Shown: positions 29,103-38,076 of the stretch, piece after piece
Numbering within the stretch: the first letter of the stretch is position 1
Layout: every line of letters starts with the position of its first letter
Assembly (NCBI GenBank): GCA_944390455.1
Contig: CALXPU010000001.1
Span: 1-64,000, forward strand
Reading direction: 5' to 3'
Length of the DNA stretch: 64,000 nt
From: an uncultured Alphaproteobacteria bacterium
Lineage (GTDB): Bacteria; Pseudomonadota; Alphaproteobacteria; RF32; CAG-239
Made by a program: the position numbers and the translations under genes
Notes under the pieces: generated by a model
What the model was told of the DNA's origin: nothing
Seen by the model: the letters and a program-made list of their open reading frames with translations, nothing else
The model's database searches: none

Positions 29103-31355
29103 ATGAAGTTTAAATTAGCAGGAATTTCATTATTGACATTAGCCATTTGTTCTAATGCCATGGCTCAGAGTGTTATTAAAAATATTAATATTAACGGACT
29201 GCAACGTGTTGAGCGTGAAACAGCTTTATCTTACGCAGGAATCGACACAAATAAACAAGTTTCTTCCGAAGAATTAAACCAAGCATTAAAACGCCTATAC
29301 GATACGGGATTGTTTAGCGATATTAATTTTGATACTAAAGGCAATACTTTAATTATCAATGTTAAAGAAAATCCGGTTATCGGCATTATGGCTTTTGATG
29401 GTAATGATAAAATTGATGATAAGATTTTAGAATCAGAAGTTCAGTCTGCTCCACGTTCCGTCTTCAGCAAAACAAAAGTTCAACAAGATGTTCAACGTAT
29501 TCTTGAAGTATATAAGAGAGCAGGTCGCTACGGTGTTTCTGTTGAGCCGAAAATTATTGAAAAATCAGAGAATCGTGTTGATTTAATTTTTGAAATTGAA
29601 GAAGGTCCAGAAGCAAAAATTGACACCATCAATTTTATTGGAAATAAACACTATACCGGTGAAGATTTACAAAATGAAATCATGAGTAAGGAAAGCCGTT
29701 GGTATAGATTATTCTCCAGCGCAGATAATTTTGACCGCGAAAAAATGAATTATGACCAAGAATTATTAAGACGTTTTTATAACCGTCATGGTTATGCTGA
29801 TTTTGCTGTTGTTTCAGCCATCGCAGAATTGTCTCGTGACAAAACATCTTTTATTTTAACTTTTACGATTGATGAAGGTAAACGTTATAAAGTTAGCGAT
29901 ATTCAAATTAGATCTTCTGTTCCTGACATTGATGCTAATATGTGGTATAAATATGTTACATTCAAAACAGATGCTTGGTATAATTCAGATGAGATTGAGA
30001 AGACTGTAAACGCTTTAACCGAAGAATTGTCTCGTAAAGGTTTTGTTTTTGTAGAAGTTGTTCCTAATATTTATAAAGATCGTGAAACAGGAAAATTAAG
30101 CGTTGTTTTTGATATTAAAGAAAACGCAAAAGTTTTTGTTAACAGAATTAACATCACAGGAAACACCAGAACTCTGGATGAAGTTATCAGACGCGAGTTC
30201 CGCATCTCTGAAGGAAACGTATTCAATGTTGCAAAAATCAGAGAATCTAGAAGAAACGTTGAACGTTTGAACTATTTCAGTAAAGTTGACATAGACTCTC
30301 AACGTGTTGATTATGATAAAGCAGATATTAATGTTAATGTTGAAGAAAAATCTACAGGTTACTTTAATGTCGGCGTTGGCTATTCTACAGTAAACGGAGC
30401 TTTAGTTCGTGCAGGTATTACAGAAAATAACTTCCTCGGAAAAGGTCAACAAGTTAGCTTAAATGCCGGTGTTTCTCAACGCTCGACGGACTATAGTTTC
30501 AGCTTTACAGAACCGTACTTTATGGACAGACGTTTGAGTGCAGGTACAGATTTATTCTACCAAACAGAAGATTATCAAGACGAAAGTAACTATGATATGG
30601 ATACAATGGGTGGTAGAGTTAGATTTGGTTGGAATTATACAGACGATTTAAGCCAATATGTTCGCTACACATTGAAACAAGACAAGATTAAGAATGTTAG
30701 CAGTGCTTCTATATACATTCAAGAAGAAGAAGGTGATGCTATAGACTCCGTTATCGGTCAAACCATTGTTTATGATAAGAGAGATAACATTCTTAAACCA
30801 CGTGAAGGTTACTACTTATCATTTGGTAACGATGTATCTGGTTTAGGTGGTGATGACAAGTATTTGAAATTTGATGCGAAGGCATATAAATTCTATACAC
30901 TCAATGACTACTACACCTTTAAGTTCTTCATCAATGGTGGTTATATCGCTGGTTATGGTGGAGAAGATGTTCGTCTTGCTCAAAGATATTTCTTAGGTGG
31001 TAACACAATGCGCGGATTTGAAACCGGCGGTATCAGTGCTCGTGATAAAGATACTAAAGATGCTTTGGGTGGTAACTGGATGTTATACGGTGGTGCTGAG
31101 TTAGCCTTCCCGATGGGATTGGATGAACTTGGTATTCGCGGTCGTACATTCGTTGATATTGGTACAACAGGTAAGCCGGATAATATTGATACAAGTAATG
31201 TTGATTACTCTTCAAGTCCTCGTGTTGCTATCGGTTTCGGTTTTGAATGGACTTCTCCGATGGGTAAAATTGATATTGACTTCGGCTTCCCGATTGTTAA
31301 ACAAGATTACGATGAAACAGAAGTATTCCGTTTGAACTTTGGTACAAGTTTGTAG
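29103..31355 (+). CDS. bamA: Outer membrane protein assembly factor BamA
   Basis: The Omp85 insertase for beta-barrel proteins. The signal peptide [19 protein letters not shown] is followed by AMAQ cleavage. Five POTRA domains span about 24-345 and a 16-strand barrel the rest, with the conserved loop [15 protein letters not shown]. The ATG at 29103 is preferred over one at 29079 because AAAGGAA precedes it and it begins the signal peptide. The mature C-terminus reads FRLNFGTSL, ending in Leu rather than the usual Phe or Trp. Confidence 0.96.
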   Translation: MKFKLAGISLLTLAICSNAMAQSVIKNININGLQRVERETALSYAGIDTNKQVSSEELNQALKRLYDTGLFSDINFDTKGNTLIINVKENPVIGIMAFDGNDKIDDKILESEVQSAPRSVFSKTKVQQDVQRILEVYKRAGRYGVSVEPKIIEKSENRVDLIFEIEEGPEAKIDTINFIGNKHYTGEDLQNEIMSKESRWYRLFSSADNFDREKMNYDQELLRRFYNRHGYADFAVVSAIAELSRDKTSFILTFTIDEGKRYKVSDIQIRSSVPDIDANMWYKYVTFKTDAWYNSDEIEKTVNALTEELSRKGFVFVEVVPNIYKDRETGKLSVVFDIKENAKVFVNRINITGNTRTLDEVIRREFRISEGNVFNVAKIRESRRNVERLNYFSKVDIDSQRVDYDKADINVNVEEKSTGYFNVGVGYSTVNGALVRAGITENNFLGKGQQVSLNAGVSQRSTDYSFSFTEPYFMDRRLSAGTDLFYQTEDYQDESNYDMDTMGGRVRFGWNYTDDLSQYVRYTLKQDKIKNVSSASIYIQEEEGDAIDSVIGQTIVYDKRDNILKPREGYYLSFGNDVSGLGGDDKYLKFDAKAYKFYTLNDYYTFKFFINGGYIAGYGGEDVRLAQRYFLGGNTMRGFETGGISARDKDTKDALGGNWMLYGGAELAFPMGLDELGIRGRTFVDIGTTGKPDNIDTSNVDYSSSPRVAIGFGFEWTSPMGKIDIDFGFPIVKQDYDETEVFRLNFGTSL

Positions 31356-31374
31356 GACGAAAAGGATTTTCAAT

Positions 31375-32388
31375 ATGGTTGATACTGTATTTTATAAACA
31401 CAACGGCGCTAAATCTATTCAAGAAATTGCAACTATTGCAGATGCCGTTTTGATTACCGAAGGCAAAGAAAATGAGCAGATAGAAAATATCTGCTCTATC
31501 GAATCTGCCGGAAGTCAGGATCTTTGTTTCTTTTATGATAAAAAAAATAAGGACAAAGCAACTCACATCAAAGCAAAAGCGTGTATCACGACAGAAGAAT
31601 TAGCTCGTTTTATTCCAGAAGGCGTAATTATTTTAACGTGTTCTAATCCTAAACTTTCTTTCATTAATCTTGTTAGCAGTTTTTATGCTGAAAATAGACC
31701 AGCACCGCAAATTTCACCGAATGCAACAATAGCACAAAGCGCCAAAATTGGTCAAAATTGCTCTATTGCTGCGGGTGTTGTTATAGCAGATGATGTTGTG
31801 ATTGGTGATAATTGTATTATTGAACCAAACGCCGTTATCGGTAGAGGTTGCAAAATTGGAAACAACTGTCGAATCGGAAATAACGCAAGTATTGCTTACT
31901 GTTTGATGGGTAATGATTGCTACATCTATACCGGTGCTAGAATCGGACAAGATGGTTTTGGTTTCTCTGTTGTTAACGGGCAACATAAACGTATCCCGCA
32001 AATCGGCCGAGTTATTATCGGTAATGATGTGGAAATTGGCGCAAACACCTGTGTTGATAGAGGGGCTTTAGACGATACAATTATCGGTGACGGATGTCGT
32101 GTTGATAATTTAGTTCAAATTGCTCACAATGATAAAATTGGCAAATATTGCATCCTTGTTGCTCAAACAGGTATTGCAGGCAGTTGCACATTTGGCGATT
32201 ATGTGGTTTGTGGAGGACAGACGGGTTTTGCTGATCACTTAAACATTGGTAGCGGAGCGCAAGTTGGTGCACAATCTGGTGTTATGCGCGATATTGAACC
32301 AGGTGCGATTGTTATGGGGACTCCGACTGTTCCATTTAAAGATTTCATGCGCCAAGTCGCATTTTTACAAAAAAATAGCAAAAAATAA
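31375..32388 (+). CDS. lpxD: UDP-3-O-(3-hydroxyacyl)glucosamine N-acyltransferase LpxD
   Basis: Adds the second hydroxyacyl chain in lipid A synthesis. An N-terminal uridine-binding domain (about 1-105) precedes a left-handed beta-helix of hexapeptide repeats ([20 protein letters not shown] and similar). It contains the catalytic His in QIAHNDKIG and the family phrase [14 protein letters not shown]. The true start is the ATG at 31375, 19 nt after bamA, with AAAGGA upstream. The 337 aa are typical. lpxD directly after bamA means skp/ompH is missing from its common place. Confidence 0.95.
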   Translation: MVDTVFYKHNGAKSIQEIATIADAVLITEGKENEQIENICSIESAGSQDLCFFYDKKNKDKATHIKAKACITTEELARFIPEGVIILTCSNPKLSFINLVSSFYAENRPAPQISPNATIAQSAKIGQNCSIAAGVVIADDVVIGDNCIIEPNAVIGRGCKIGNNCRIGNNASIAYCLMGNDCYIYTGARIGQDGFGFSVVNGQHKRIPQIGRVIIGNDVEIGANTCVDRGALDDTIIGDGCRVDNLVQIAHNDKIGKYCILVAQTGIAGSCTFGDYVVCGGQTGFADHLNIGSGAQVGAQSGVMRDIEPGAIVMGTPTVPFKDFMRQVAFLQKNSKK

Positions 32389-32403
32389 ATTAGGAGACTT
32401 GTT

Positions 32404-32856
32404 ATGTCAGAAAATGTAAAAGTTTATCAAATTGAAGAAATTATGAAAATGCTTCCTCACCGCTATCCATTTTTGTTGGTTGATCGCTTGGAAGTTGAAG
32501 TTCCGGGTGAGAAAGGTGTTGGTATTAAAAATGTTACCATGAACGAAGAATTTTTCCAAGGTCACTTCCCTGGCAATCCGGTTATGCCTGGGGTTCTTCA
32601 AATTGAAGCTATGGCTCAGACTGCCGGAGCTGTTGTTATTTCTCAAGACGAGAATTATGCAGCCTCTAAACGTAATGTTCTCTTTATGGCTGTTGATGGC
32701 GTTAAATTCAGAAAACAAGTTAAACCTGGCGATCAATTGAGAATGCATGTTGAGAAAATTAAAGCTCGCAGAAATATTTTTGTATTTAAAGGAACTTGTA
32801 TGGTTGATGGTCAAGTTGCTTCTGAAGCTGAATTAACAGCTATGATTCTTGAATAA
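32404..32856 (+). CDS. fabZ: 3-hydroxyacyl-[acyl-carrier-protein] dehydratase FabZ
   Basis: Dehydrates 3-hydroxyacyl-ACP in fatty acid elongation and so competes with lipid A synthesis for substrate. The hot-dog fold shows MLPHRYPFLLVDR, the active-site His in GHFPGNPVMPGVLQIEAMAQ with the catalytic Glu 14 residues later, and VKFRKQVKPGDQL. At 150 aa it is normal. It is the last gene of the pyrH operon; lpxA, which usually follows, is replaced by a terminator. Confidence 0.96.
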   Translation: MSENVKVYQIEEIMKMLPHRYPFLLVDRLEVEVPGEKGVGIKNVTMNEEFFQGHFPGNPVMPGVLQIEAMAQTAGAVVISQDENYAASKRNVLFMAVDGVKFRKQVKPGDQLRMHVEKIKARRNIFVFKGTCMVDGQVASEAELTAMILE

Positions 32857-32883
32857 TTTTATTATTCATTTGATTTAAAGTTG

Positions 32884-32924
32884 AAAAAATTAGAGATAGG
32901 ATTTATCTTATCTCTAATTTTTTT
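32884..32924 (+). terminator. Intrinsic terminator after fabZ
   Basis: A 15-bp stem (32884-32898 with 32909-32923) built on TTAGAGATA/TATCTCTAA with a 10-nt loop and a T-run. It separates the envelope operon from sufS, whose ribosome site GAGG follows immediately. Confidence 0.85.
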
Positions 32925-32934
32925 GAGGTGTAAA

Positions 32935-34161
32935 ATGTTTGATGCTCATATTGTCAGGAAGGATTTTCCTATTTTAAACCGCTTAATTGACGGTAAAAAA
33001 AATATCTATATGGACACGGCTGCTTCTGCACAGAAACCGCTTGTTTTATTAGAAAAGCTTGAAAAAGCTTATTTAGAAGAATATGCAAACGTACATCGTG
33101 GCAGTTATTGGCTGTCTGAAGTAGCAACGGAAAATTATGAAAAAGCCAGACAGATTGCGGCTAAATTTATAAATGCCGAATCTTCAGATTCTGTTATTTT
33201 TACCAGAAGCGCAACAGAGGGAATAAATTTGGTTGCAGGAACATATGGTTTAGCTAACTTGCATCAAGGTGATGAAGTTTTGCTTTCGCGTGCTGAGCAT
33301 CATGCAAATCTTGTTACATGGCAACAAACTGCACTGAAAACCGGTGCCAAAATTGTTTATTTTGATTTAGACGATTGCGGAAATTTTGTTTGGGAGAATT
33401 TTGAAAAAGCTTTATCTCCTCGTACTAAAATTGTTGCCGTTACAGCGATGTCTAACGTTTTAGGCACAATTTTTCCGGTTGAACATATTTGCAAAGCTGC
33501 TCATAACATTGGAGCCAAAGTGCTTATTGATGCTTGTCAGTTTGCTGTTCACAAAAAAATTGATGTTCAAAAATTTGATTGTGACTTTTTAGCTTTCTCT
33601 GGACATAAGGTCTATGGTCCGACTGGTATCGGTGTTTTATATGGCAAATATGATTTACTTAAAGAGATGCCACCGTATCAATATGGCGGGGACATGATTG
33701 AGCATGTTAGTTATGAAAAAACAACTTTCACTCTTCCCCCGGCTCGTTTTGAAGCAGGTACTCCAGCCATTGTTCAAGCTATCGGCCTCTCGGCGTCTTT
33801 GGAATATATGATGCAATTTAATTTTGATGATATAGAGCAATATGAAGCTGAATTAATTGATTATACTACAAAGCGTTTGTTGGATATTTCCGGACTAAAA
33901 ATTTTAGGTACCGCAAAGGAAAAAGGGGGCGTTTTCTCTTTTGCCATTGATGGAATTCATCCTCAAGATTTAGCCTTTATTTTAGCAAAAGAAGGGGTGG
34001 CCATTCGTACCGGTCATTTTTGCGCTCAACCACTTGTTAATGCTTTAGGTTATAACTCATTGGCTCGTGCTTCTTTGGGAATTTACACCACAAAAGAAGA
34101 TATTGATGATTTTATTACAGCTTTACAAAAAGCTAAGAACTTTTTTGCGAATGAAATATAA
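32935..34161 (+). CDS. sufS: Cysteine desulfurase SufS
   Basis: A PLP enzyme that takes sulfur from cysteine for Fe-S assembly. The 408 aa show YMDTAASAQKP, YANVHRGSYWLSE, RSATEGINLVA, the PLP-lysine motif FSGHKVYGPTGIGVLYG, and the persulfide Cys in RTGHFCAQPL. The ATG at 32935 is chosen because GAGGTGT precedes it; an upstream TTG at 32881 would read through the terminator hairpin. The stop overlaps the sufT start by 1 nt. Confidence 0.95.
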   Translation: MFDAHIVRKDFPILNRLIDGKKNIYMDTAASAQKPLVLLEKLEKAYLEEYANVHRGSYWLSEVATENYEKARQIAAKFINAESSDSVIFTRSATEGINLVAGTYGLANLHQGDEVLLSRAEHHANLVTWQQTALKTGAKIVYFDLDDCGNFVWENFEKALSPRTKIVAVTAMSNVLGTIFPVEHICKAAHNIGAKVLIDACQFAVHKKIDVQKFDCDFLAFSGHKVYGPTGIGVLYGKYDLLKEMPPYQYGGDMIEHVSYEKTTFTLPPARFEAGTPAIVQAIGLSASLEYMMQFNFDDIEQYEAELIDYTTKRLLDISGLKILGTAKEKGGVFSFAIDGIHPQDLAFILAKEGVAIRTGHFCAQPLVNALGYNSLARASLGIYTTKEDIDDFITALQKAKNFFANEI

Positions 34162-34589
34162 TGACTGATACAGAAAATACTGAAATAGTTGACGAAAATG
34201 AAGCACAATTACTCAATGCTATGAGCGTTGATGATTTGCCTGTTTATAAAGCATATGCCGGGGATAGTTTGGATGAAACCACCCAAAAAGCTAAATTGTT
34301 TGATGTTGTTGAAGCTATTAAAACGGTTTGTGATCCAGAAATTCCTATCAATGTATATGATCTAGGATTAATCTATAAAATTGATCAAAAGGATAATGGA
34401 GATTTGCATATTGATATGTCCTTAACAGCTCCAGGGTGCCCGGTTGCCGGAGTATTACCGCAACAAGTAGCAGATGCAGCGGCGAGCGTTGATGGTGTTG
34501 GGAAAGTTGAAGTTGAAGTGGTTTGGGAACCTGCTTGGTCTTTGGAACGATTAAGCGAAGAAGCGCGTATGATGTTAGAAATGATTTGA
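34161..34589 (+). CDS. sufT: SufT-like (MIP18/DUF59 family) Fe-S maturation protein
   Basis: The DUF59 core spans about residue 45 to the end: VVEAIKTVCDPEIPINVYDLG, then LTAPGCPVAGVLPQQVADA with the Cys used in Fe-S work and VEVVWEPAWSLERLSEEARM. The first 40 residues are acidic and less conserved. The family helps insert clusters into target proteins. It overlaps sufS by 1 nt and is followed by sufE, so the three are coupled. Confidence 0.92.
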   Translation: MTDTENTEIVDENEAQLLNAMSVDDLPVYKAYAGDSLDETTQKAKLFDVVEAIKTVCDPEIPINVYDLGLIYKIDQKDNGDLHIDMSLTAPGCPVAGVLPQQVADAAASVDGVGKVEVEVVWEPAWSLERLSEEARMMLEMI

Positions 34590-34594
34590 GGCTT

Positions 34595-35032
34595 ATGATG
34601 AGTATTGAAAATTTAATTGAAGATTTTTCTTTTTTGGATAACTGGGAAGATAAATACAAATATTTAATTGAGCTCGGAAATCAATTACCTCATTTTGATG
34701 ATACTCAAAAAATTGAACAATGGAAAATATCCGGCTGTCAGTCTCAGGTTTGGATTATTCCTCATTTTTCTTCTTCAACCCTTTCTTTTCAAGGTGATAG
34801 TGATGCAATAATCGTACGTGGAATTATTGCTGTTGTGCTGGAAATTTTTAATGATAAATCTGCACAAGAAATTTTAGATATTGATGTTGAAGAAATTTTT
34901 GATAAAATGGGGTTGCGGGAACATATTACACCTAATAGACGTAGTGGTATGCTTTCTATGGTTGATAAGATTAAATTTTATGCCAGACAGTCTTTAGAGG
35001 AAAAGAATGAACATTCACGAATATCAAGCTAA
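34595..35032 (+). CDS. sufE: SufE-family sulfur acceptor
   Basis: SufE accepts persulfide sulfur from SufS and passes it to SufB. The 145 aa include FSFLDNWEDKYKYLIELG, the acceptor cysteine in WKISGCQSQVWI and FDKMGLREHITPNRRSGM. Two adjacent ATGs (34595, 34598) follow a GAGG; either may be used. An upstream ATG inside sufT was rejected. The 3' end overlaps the sucC-like gene by 26 nt, which is unusual for functionally unrelated genes. Confidence 0.93.
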   Translation: MMSIENLIEDFSFLDNWEDKYKYLIELGNQLPHFDDTQKIEQWKISGCQSQVWIIPHFSSSTLSFQGDSDAIIVRGIIAVVLEIFNDKSAQEILDIDVEEIFDKMGLREHITPNRRSGMLSMVDKIKFYARQSLEEKNEHSRISS

Positions 35033-36215
35033 GAAAATTTTTAAACAGTTTGGAATTAATGTTCCTTGCGGGCTTGTTGCCTATACTCCTGCAGAAGCTA
35101 AAGCTGCTGCTGAAACAGTTTCTGAGTTTGGTCCTTGGGTTGTAAAAGCGCAAATTCAAGCCGGCTCCAGAGATGTGGGAAAATTCTCGGATAAACGTGC
35201 CGGGCGTAAGGGAGGCATTCGCCTTTCTAAAACTCTTGATGAAGTTTTTGATAATGCCGATGAAATGTTGGAAAACCTTTTGGTTACAAATCAAACTGGT
35301 GCTAAAGGACGTCTGGTTAGTCGTGTTTATATTGAAGAATATATTAAAACAGTTCGAAAATTTTATTTAGGTCTTGTTGTTGATTGGGTTTCTGCATCTA
35401 CTTTTTTATTGGTTGCCCCCGTTTCAGAAAAAGATGATGATGATATTGTAAAACTTGCAATTGAATCGCCTGAAACAATCTTAAAAATAAATCTTGGTTT
35501 GCAAAAAGAAATAAAGACAGAGCAACTTACTCAAATTGTTTCTTTTATGAATATGCAGATTGAGCTTTCCGAATTAAAAACGTTTTTAAACAGAATGCTC
35601 AAACTCTTTTATACGTATGATACGACATTACTAGAAATTAATCCGATTGGAATTACTAAATCCGGCAAAATTTGGGCTTTAGACGCTAAAATTGTTTTTG
35701 ATGAAAACGCTTTATACAGACATCCCGAAATTCAAAAATTAGCGGATGATTCAGAAGTTGAGGAAAGAGAGCTTATTGCTTCTAAATTTGGTTTCCAGTA
35801 CAAAGAATTAGAAAGCGGCATGGGAATAATTGTTAATGGTGACGGCTTAGCTATGAACACCATTAATCAAGCTAAAGATATGGGCATAAATACAGCATGC
35901 TTCCTAAATCTTAAAGGTGGTGTTGATAGGGATAAAATTTCGGCAAGTATTAAACTCATTATGACGAATCCACGTGTTGACGGTATTTTTATTAATATCT
36001 TGGGTGGTTTTTCCCGGTGCAATCTTATTGCCGACGGTATTATTACAGTTGCAGATGATTTGGGGTTAAACATCCCCCTAGTTGCACGTTTTGAAGGAAC
36101 AAATAAGGACGAAGCTACCGATATTTTAAAGAAATCTGGCTTACCTCTTTCTATTGCCGAAGATACAACACAAGGTTTACAGCTCTTAAAAGAAGCTATT
36201 GCGGAGGATTTGTAA
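35007..36215 (+). CDS. SucC-like protein (succinyl-CoA ligase beta subunit homologue), divergent
   Basis: The whole 402-aa SucC fold is present: MNIHEYQAKKIFKQFGI, ATP-grasp region, LLEINPIGITKSGKIWALDAK and a C-terminal CoA-ligase domain. Several normally invariant motifs differ. HAGGRGKG reads QAGSRDVG, NGAGLAM reads NGDGLAM, FLDVGGGA reads FLNLKGGV, and NIFGGIxRCD reads NILGGFSRCN. These affect ATP and phosphate handling. It overlaps sufE by 26 nt, with GAGGAAAAGA as ribosome site, and overlaps the sucD-like gene by 1 nt. It may be an inactive or repurposed paralogue of a genuine SucC encoded elsewhere. Confidence 0.85.
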   Translation: MNIHEYQAKKIFKQFGINVPCGLVAYTPAEAKAAAETVSEFGPWVVKAQIQAGSRDVGKFSDKRAGRKGGIRLSKTLDEVFDNADEMLENLLVTNQTGAKGRLVSRVYIEEYIKTVRKFYLGLVVDWVSASTFLLVAPVSEKDDDDIVKLAIESPETILKINLGLQKEIKTEQLTQIVSFMNMQIELSELKTFLNRMLKLFYTYDTTLLEINPIGITKSGKIWALDAKIVFDENALYRHPEIQKLADDSEVEERELIASKFGFQYKELESGMGIIVNGDGLAMNTINQAKDMGINTACFLNLKGGVDRDKISASIKLIMTNPRVDGIFINILGGFSRCNLIADGIITVADDLGLNIPLVARFEGTNKDEATDILKKSGLPLSIAEDTTQGLQLLKEAIAEDL

Positions 36216-37081
36216 TGTCTGTTCTGGTAAACAAAAAACTTAAAATACTCGTACAAGGTATTACCGGTGCTCAAGCTTCTTTCCATGTTCAAAGAGCCTT
36301 AAAATATGGTACCAACATTGTTGCAGGCGTTGCTCCCAATAAAAAAGAAACATCGTATTTGGGGCTTCCTTTATTTGGAACAGTTCAAGAAGCGAAAGAA
36401 AAAACAGGGGCTAACGCTTCTATCGTTTTTGTTCCGGCAAAATATGCTAAATCTGCAATTATTGAGGCAATTAAAGCAGAACTTGAACTCGTTGTGGTTA
36501 TTACTTCTGGTATTCCAGTTCGTGATATGATGGAAATTAAACATGAATTACTTAATTCTTCAACCACACTTATTGGGCCAAATACTCCGGGAATTATTAC
36601 CCCTGATGAAGCATACATGGGGATTTTTCCTGATAACATCCATAAAAGTGGCAATATTGGTATTGTTTCTCGTTCCTCTACTTTAACCTATGAAGTCGTT
36701 TTGGAAATTAATAAAATCGGCTTTGGAGAATCTACCGTTGTCGGATTAGGAGATGATTTTATTATTGGAACCAGCTTTGTTGAAATTATCAAAAAATTTA
36801 ATAGTGATAAAAACACTAAAGCTATTATTTTAATTGGGGGAATTGGCGGTAATTATGAAACCGAAGCGGCTGACTTTTATGCTAAACTTACCCCAAAAAA
36901 AACCACCATTGCTTTGATTTTAGATGATCCAACCCCGCTATCAGATAATAAGGGGCTTGCTCCCGAAATTATTTGTCGTGGCATTACTTCTTCTATAGAT
37001 AAGAAGAGAATCCTTCAAAATGCAGGAATGATTGTCGTAGATAATATTAACGCCCTTAAAGATGAACTCTTGAAGTTATGA
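36215..37081 (+). CDS. SucD-like protein (succinyl-CoA ligase alpha subunit homologue) lacking the catalytic histidine
   Basis: The 288 aa align end to end with SucD: VQGITGAQASFH, GVAPNKKE, LGLPLFGTVQEAKE, IGPNTPGIITPDE, GIVSRSSTLTYE. The phosphohistidine motif GHAGA is GLAPE here, with no gap needed, so His becomes Leu. The supporting glutamate of IGEIGG is Gly (IGGIGG), and GGDPIPG reads GDDFIIG. All acyl-CoA ligases of this family depend on that histidine, so normal catalysis is unlikely. The partner gene is also altered, so the pair has probably changed role together. Confidence 0.85.
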   Translation: MSVLVNKKLKILVQGITGAQASFHVQRALKYGTNIVAGVAPNKKETSYLGLPLFGTVQEAKEKTGANASIVFVPAKYAKSAIIEAIKAELELVVVITSGIPVRDMMEIKHELLNSSTTLIGPNTPGIITPDEAYMGIFPDNIHKSGNIGIVSRSSTLTYEVVLEINKIGFGESTVVGLGDDFIIGTSFVEIIKKFNSDKNTKAIILIGGIGGNYETEAADFYAKLTPKKTTIALILDDPTPLSDNKGLAPEIICRGITSSIDKKRILQNAGMIVVDNINALKDELLKL

Positions 37082-37797
37082 TTAGATGGTTACAACTTCT
37101 TTTTAATTTTGTACTACCTCCGCGTTGTCTTATTTGCGGGAAAGAAGTTTCTGCAGATGGTAGACTTTGTTCAGAGTGTTTTGCAAATATTAATTTTATT
37201 ACCTCACCTTATTGTCAAAAATGCGGAAGACCTTTTGAGTATCATCTATCTGATAAGGAGTTGTTTTGCCCAGAATGCCTTTCTCATAAATCTCCATTTA
37301 GAATGTGTCGTTCTGCGGTTATTTATGATGAAAATTCTAAGAAATTAATTTTGGATTTTAAATTTTTTGACCATCTTGAAAATAAATCTTTGCTTGCAAA
37401 TTGGCTATTACTTGCAGGAAAAGATATTTTTAAGGAAGGAGTGGATTTACTTATTCCCGTTCCTTTGCATTTTTCTCGCTTATTAAAACGTAAGTACAAT
37501 CAGTCTGCGGTACTTTGTGATGCTTTATCCAAACTTTCGCATATTCCGGCTAATTACAAAGCATTAAAAAAAACGAAGCATACCCTTCCTCAAGTGTCTT
37601 GTAATGGTAAGCAACGACTAAAAAATGTTAGAAACGCATTTGATGTTATTCATCCAGAAATGGTTAAAAACAAACGCATTGTTTTAATTGATGATGTTTT
37701 TACTACAGGTTCTACGCTTAAAGAATGCGCTAGAGTTTTAAAAAAAGCTGGCGCAAAATCTGTAGATGCTTTAACTATCGCTCGGGTTTGTGATTAA
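37078..37797 (+). CDS. comF: ComF-family phosphoribosyltransferase-like protein
   Basis: The 239 aa start with a zinc-finger-like region (CLICGKEV, LCSECF, YCQKCGRPF, FCPECLSH) and end in a phosphoribosyltransferase fold with the PRPP motif IVLIDDVFTTGSTLKECA. DLLIPVPLHFSRLLKRKYNQS is the family hallmark. ComF supports DNA uptake in competent bacteria, but its reaction is unsettled. It overlaps the sucD-like gene by 4 nt and is last in the sufS-to-comF operon, which ends in a hairpin terminator. Confidence 0.92.
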   Translation: MIRWLQLLFNFVLPPRCLICGKEVSADGRLCSECFANINFITSPYCQKCGRPFEYHLSDKELFCPECLSHKSPFRMCRSAVIYDENSKKLILDFKFFDHLENKSLLANWLLLAGKDIFKEGVDLLIPVPLHFSRLLKRKYNQSAVLCDALSKLSHIPANYKALKKTKHTLPQVSCNGKQRLKNVRNAFDVIHPEMVKNKRIVLIDDVFTTGSTLKECARVLKKAGAKSVDALTIARVCD

Positions 37798-37801
37798 AAA
37801 A

Positions 37802-37828
37802 GAGGCAGGTTATTTAACCTGCTCTCTC
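37802..37828. terminator. Intrinsic terminator after comF
   Basis: Stem GCAGGTTA (37805-37812) / TAACCTGC (37815-37822) with a tight loop, preceded by an A-run and followed by a T-rich stretch. It can serve the convergent minus-strand gene too. Confidence 0.75.
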
Positions 37829-37829
37829 T

Positions 37830-38060
37830 TTATCTGGTAATGCAAAGAAGCTTTGCATATTTTCGCAAAATACACTCTGCAACTCCGGCTAACTCTGATG
37901 TTTCTTCTTTATCAAAGCTTCTGCCTTGAATTCGCATTTCCGGTGTCAGTTCAAAAACCTCTCCCGTAAAATCACGTACACAGTGTTTTTTGCTCTTTGT
38001 ATCTATTACACTCTGACGAACAACTTCTGTTATATCATCAATATTCTTTTGTTCAGACAT
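37830..38060 (-). CDS. Hypothetical protein downstream of tolC (76 aa)
   Basis: A 76-aa soluble protein with three cysteines (KHCVRDF, AECILRK, LLCITR) and a possible helical N-terminal half. It has no signal peptide or transmembrane helix. It begins 16 nt after the tolC stop on the same strand, so it is probably co-transcribed with it. I do not recognise the family; PopZ/DUF2497, which can sit near tolC in related genomes, does not match. Confidence 0.65.
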   Translation of the reverse strand: MSEQKNIDDITEVVRQSVIDTKSKKHCVRDFTGEVFELTPEMRIQGRSFDKEETSELAGVAECILRKYAKLLCITR

Positions 38061-38076
38061 TTATTATCCTTAATTC

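Noticed and set aside
32881..32935. Extended N-terminus of sufS from a TTG
   Set aside because: The extension would translate the fabZ terminator stem, and GAGG lies correctly before the ATG at 32935.
35007..37081. Calling the pair functional succinyl-CoA ligase (sucC, sucD)
   Set aside because: The catalytic histidine and several binding motifs are replaced, so the standard gene names would mislead.
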